Assembly (NCBI GenBank): GCA_017882945.1
Contig: JADGON010000263.1
Location: 1 to 6,263, forward strand
DNA: 6,263 nucleotides
Reading direction: 5' to 3'
Source: Acidimicrobiia bacterium
GTDB lineage: Bacteria > Actinomycetota > Acidimicrobiia > IMCC26256 > JAENVU01
The notes beneath the pieces are model-generated. The model worked only from the letters and a program-made list of their open reading frames with translations, was not told the origin of the DNA and searched no databases. A program made the translations under genes and the position numbers. Positions within the stretch are counted from its first letter, which is position 1. Every line of letters begins with the position of its first letter. This document shows positions 6,043 through 6,263 of the stretch, in pieces.

Positions 6043-6110
6043 AGTGACAGGTGGCGGTGGGTGGGCCGCCTGCTCCGCCACGTTGTCGTCGTCCACGGGC
6101 CATCGGCGCT

Positions 6111-6140
6111 CGAGCGGGGTTCCACGCGGAGCGCCGCTCG
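6111..6140. repeat. Inverted repeat in the divergent region, apbE-proximal
   Basis: CGAGCGG (6111-6117) pairs with CCGCTCG (6134-6140), and inside it TCC (6121-6123) pairs with GGA (6128-6130). The left arm overlaps a perfect 10-base palindrome, CGCTCGAGCG (6107-6116). It could be a leader hairpin of apbE or an operator; the sequence does not say which. Confidence 0.3.
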
Positions 6141-6150
6141 CCGACCTATC

Positions 6151-6188
6151 GGCAGAAAGTGCCCTTGCACTTCAATTCCCCTTCTGCC
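6151..6188. repeat. Nested inverted repeat in the divergent region
   Basis: GGCAGAA (6151-6157) pairs with TTCTGCC (6182-6188), and directly inside it AGTGC (6158-6162) pairs with GCACT (6167-6171) around a CCTT loop, leaving 10 unpaired bases (6172-6181) on one side. It lies between the divergent apbE and the partial gene at 6205, so it could be an operator or an overlapping promoter region. On the minus strand it overlaps GCCGATA (6147-6153), a possible sigma-28-type -10 reading toward apbE, with TTGAAG (6168-6173 on the same strand) about 14 bases further upstream. Nothing else is evident in 6032-6204. Confidence 0.35.
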
Positions 6189-6204
6189 CTGCGAGACTTC
6201 TCCG

Positions 6205-6263
6205 ATGGAGCCCACGCCTCGCAGCACCGTCCGGCGGCTCGCGCAGCTCGCGGTCTACGACCC
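6205..6263 (+). CDS. Start of an unidentified gene, cut by the window end
   Basis: ATG at 6205 opens a frame beginning MEPTPRSTVRRLAQLAVYD and runs off the right edge. Coding is supported by third positions: nearly every codon after the start ends in G or C. Only about 19 residues are visible, too few to assign a family; they are basic and probably helical, with no signal peptide. The upstream sequence has no clear Shine-Dalgarno (a weak GCGAG at 6191-6195), so the exact start is not certain. It is divergent from apbE across a 173-base region holding two inverted repeats, so the two genes may share regulation. Confidence 0.5.
   Translation, partial: MEPTPRSTVRRLAQLAVYD

Noticed and set aside
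6032..6103. N-terminal extension of ApbE from an ATG at 6103
   Set aside because: The extension is low-complexity, while a perfect GGAGG sits six bases before the ATG at 6031.
1..6263. CRISPR array, tRNA, rRNA, insertion sequence or phage genes
   Set aside because: No regularly spaced direct repeats, cloverleaf, rRNA-like segment, transposase motif or terminal inverted repeats were seen on reading both strands.

Overview
The window is GC-rich, with third codon positions almost always G or C, GTG or ATG starts, strong GGAGG ribosome binding sites before some genes and a leaderless-looking start before another. Together with gene content (a Cache-GGDEF-EAL protein, type IV pilus ATPase, DUF4177-like small protein and short-form ApbE) this suggests a high-GC actinobacterium. 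A free-living acidimicrobial-type lineage is my guess, but the sequence alone does not fix the taxon.

Layout from left to right. Bases 2-1948 (+) hold the 3' part of a membrane-bound Cache-GGDEF-EAL protein; its EAL catalytic residues are complete, while its GGDEF signature is altered. A small protein with two CxxC pairs follows (2011-2217, +), then a water channel, aqpZ (2288-3034, +), closed by a strong GC-rich hairpin (3055-3091). Next is a promoter-like pair (3132-3159) and a 74-base leader (3162-3235). By hand this leader folds into a three-way junction whose closing 8-bp helix ends two bases before a start codon. That start begins a 520-residue PilT-type retraction ATPase with an added N-terminal MshEN-like domain (3238-4800, +). 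Facing it on the minus strand are a DUF4177-like small protein (4808-5011) and an FAD:protein FMN transferase, ApbE (5102-6031). A divergent intergenic region (6032-6204) with two inverted repeats separates apbE from the start of a plus-strand gene cut off by the window end (6205 onward).

Possible links between the genes. The GGDEF-EAL protein should degrade, and perhaps make, cyclic di-GMP. MshEN domains of pilus and type II secretion ATPases are a known class of c-di-GMP receptor, so the left gene and the pilT gene may belong to one surface-motility circuit; this is inference. AqpZ, the small zinc-knuckle protein, DUF4177 and ApbE have no evident functional tie to pili. The pilT gene appears to stand alone: it has its own promoter and leader and meets a convergent gene 7 bases after its stop, with no pilB or pilC beside it.

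The most interesting item is the structured leader before pilT. It is either a translation-controlling RNA element, possibly ligand-sensing, or a chance fold in GC-rich DNA. Comparative covariation would decide.
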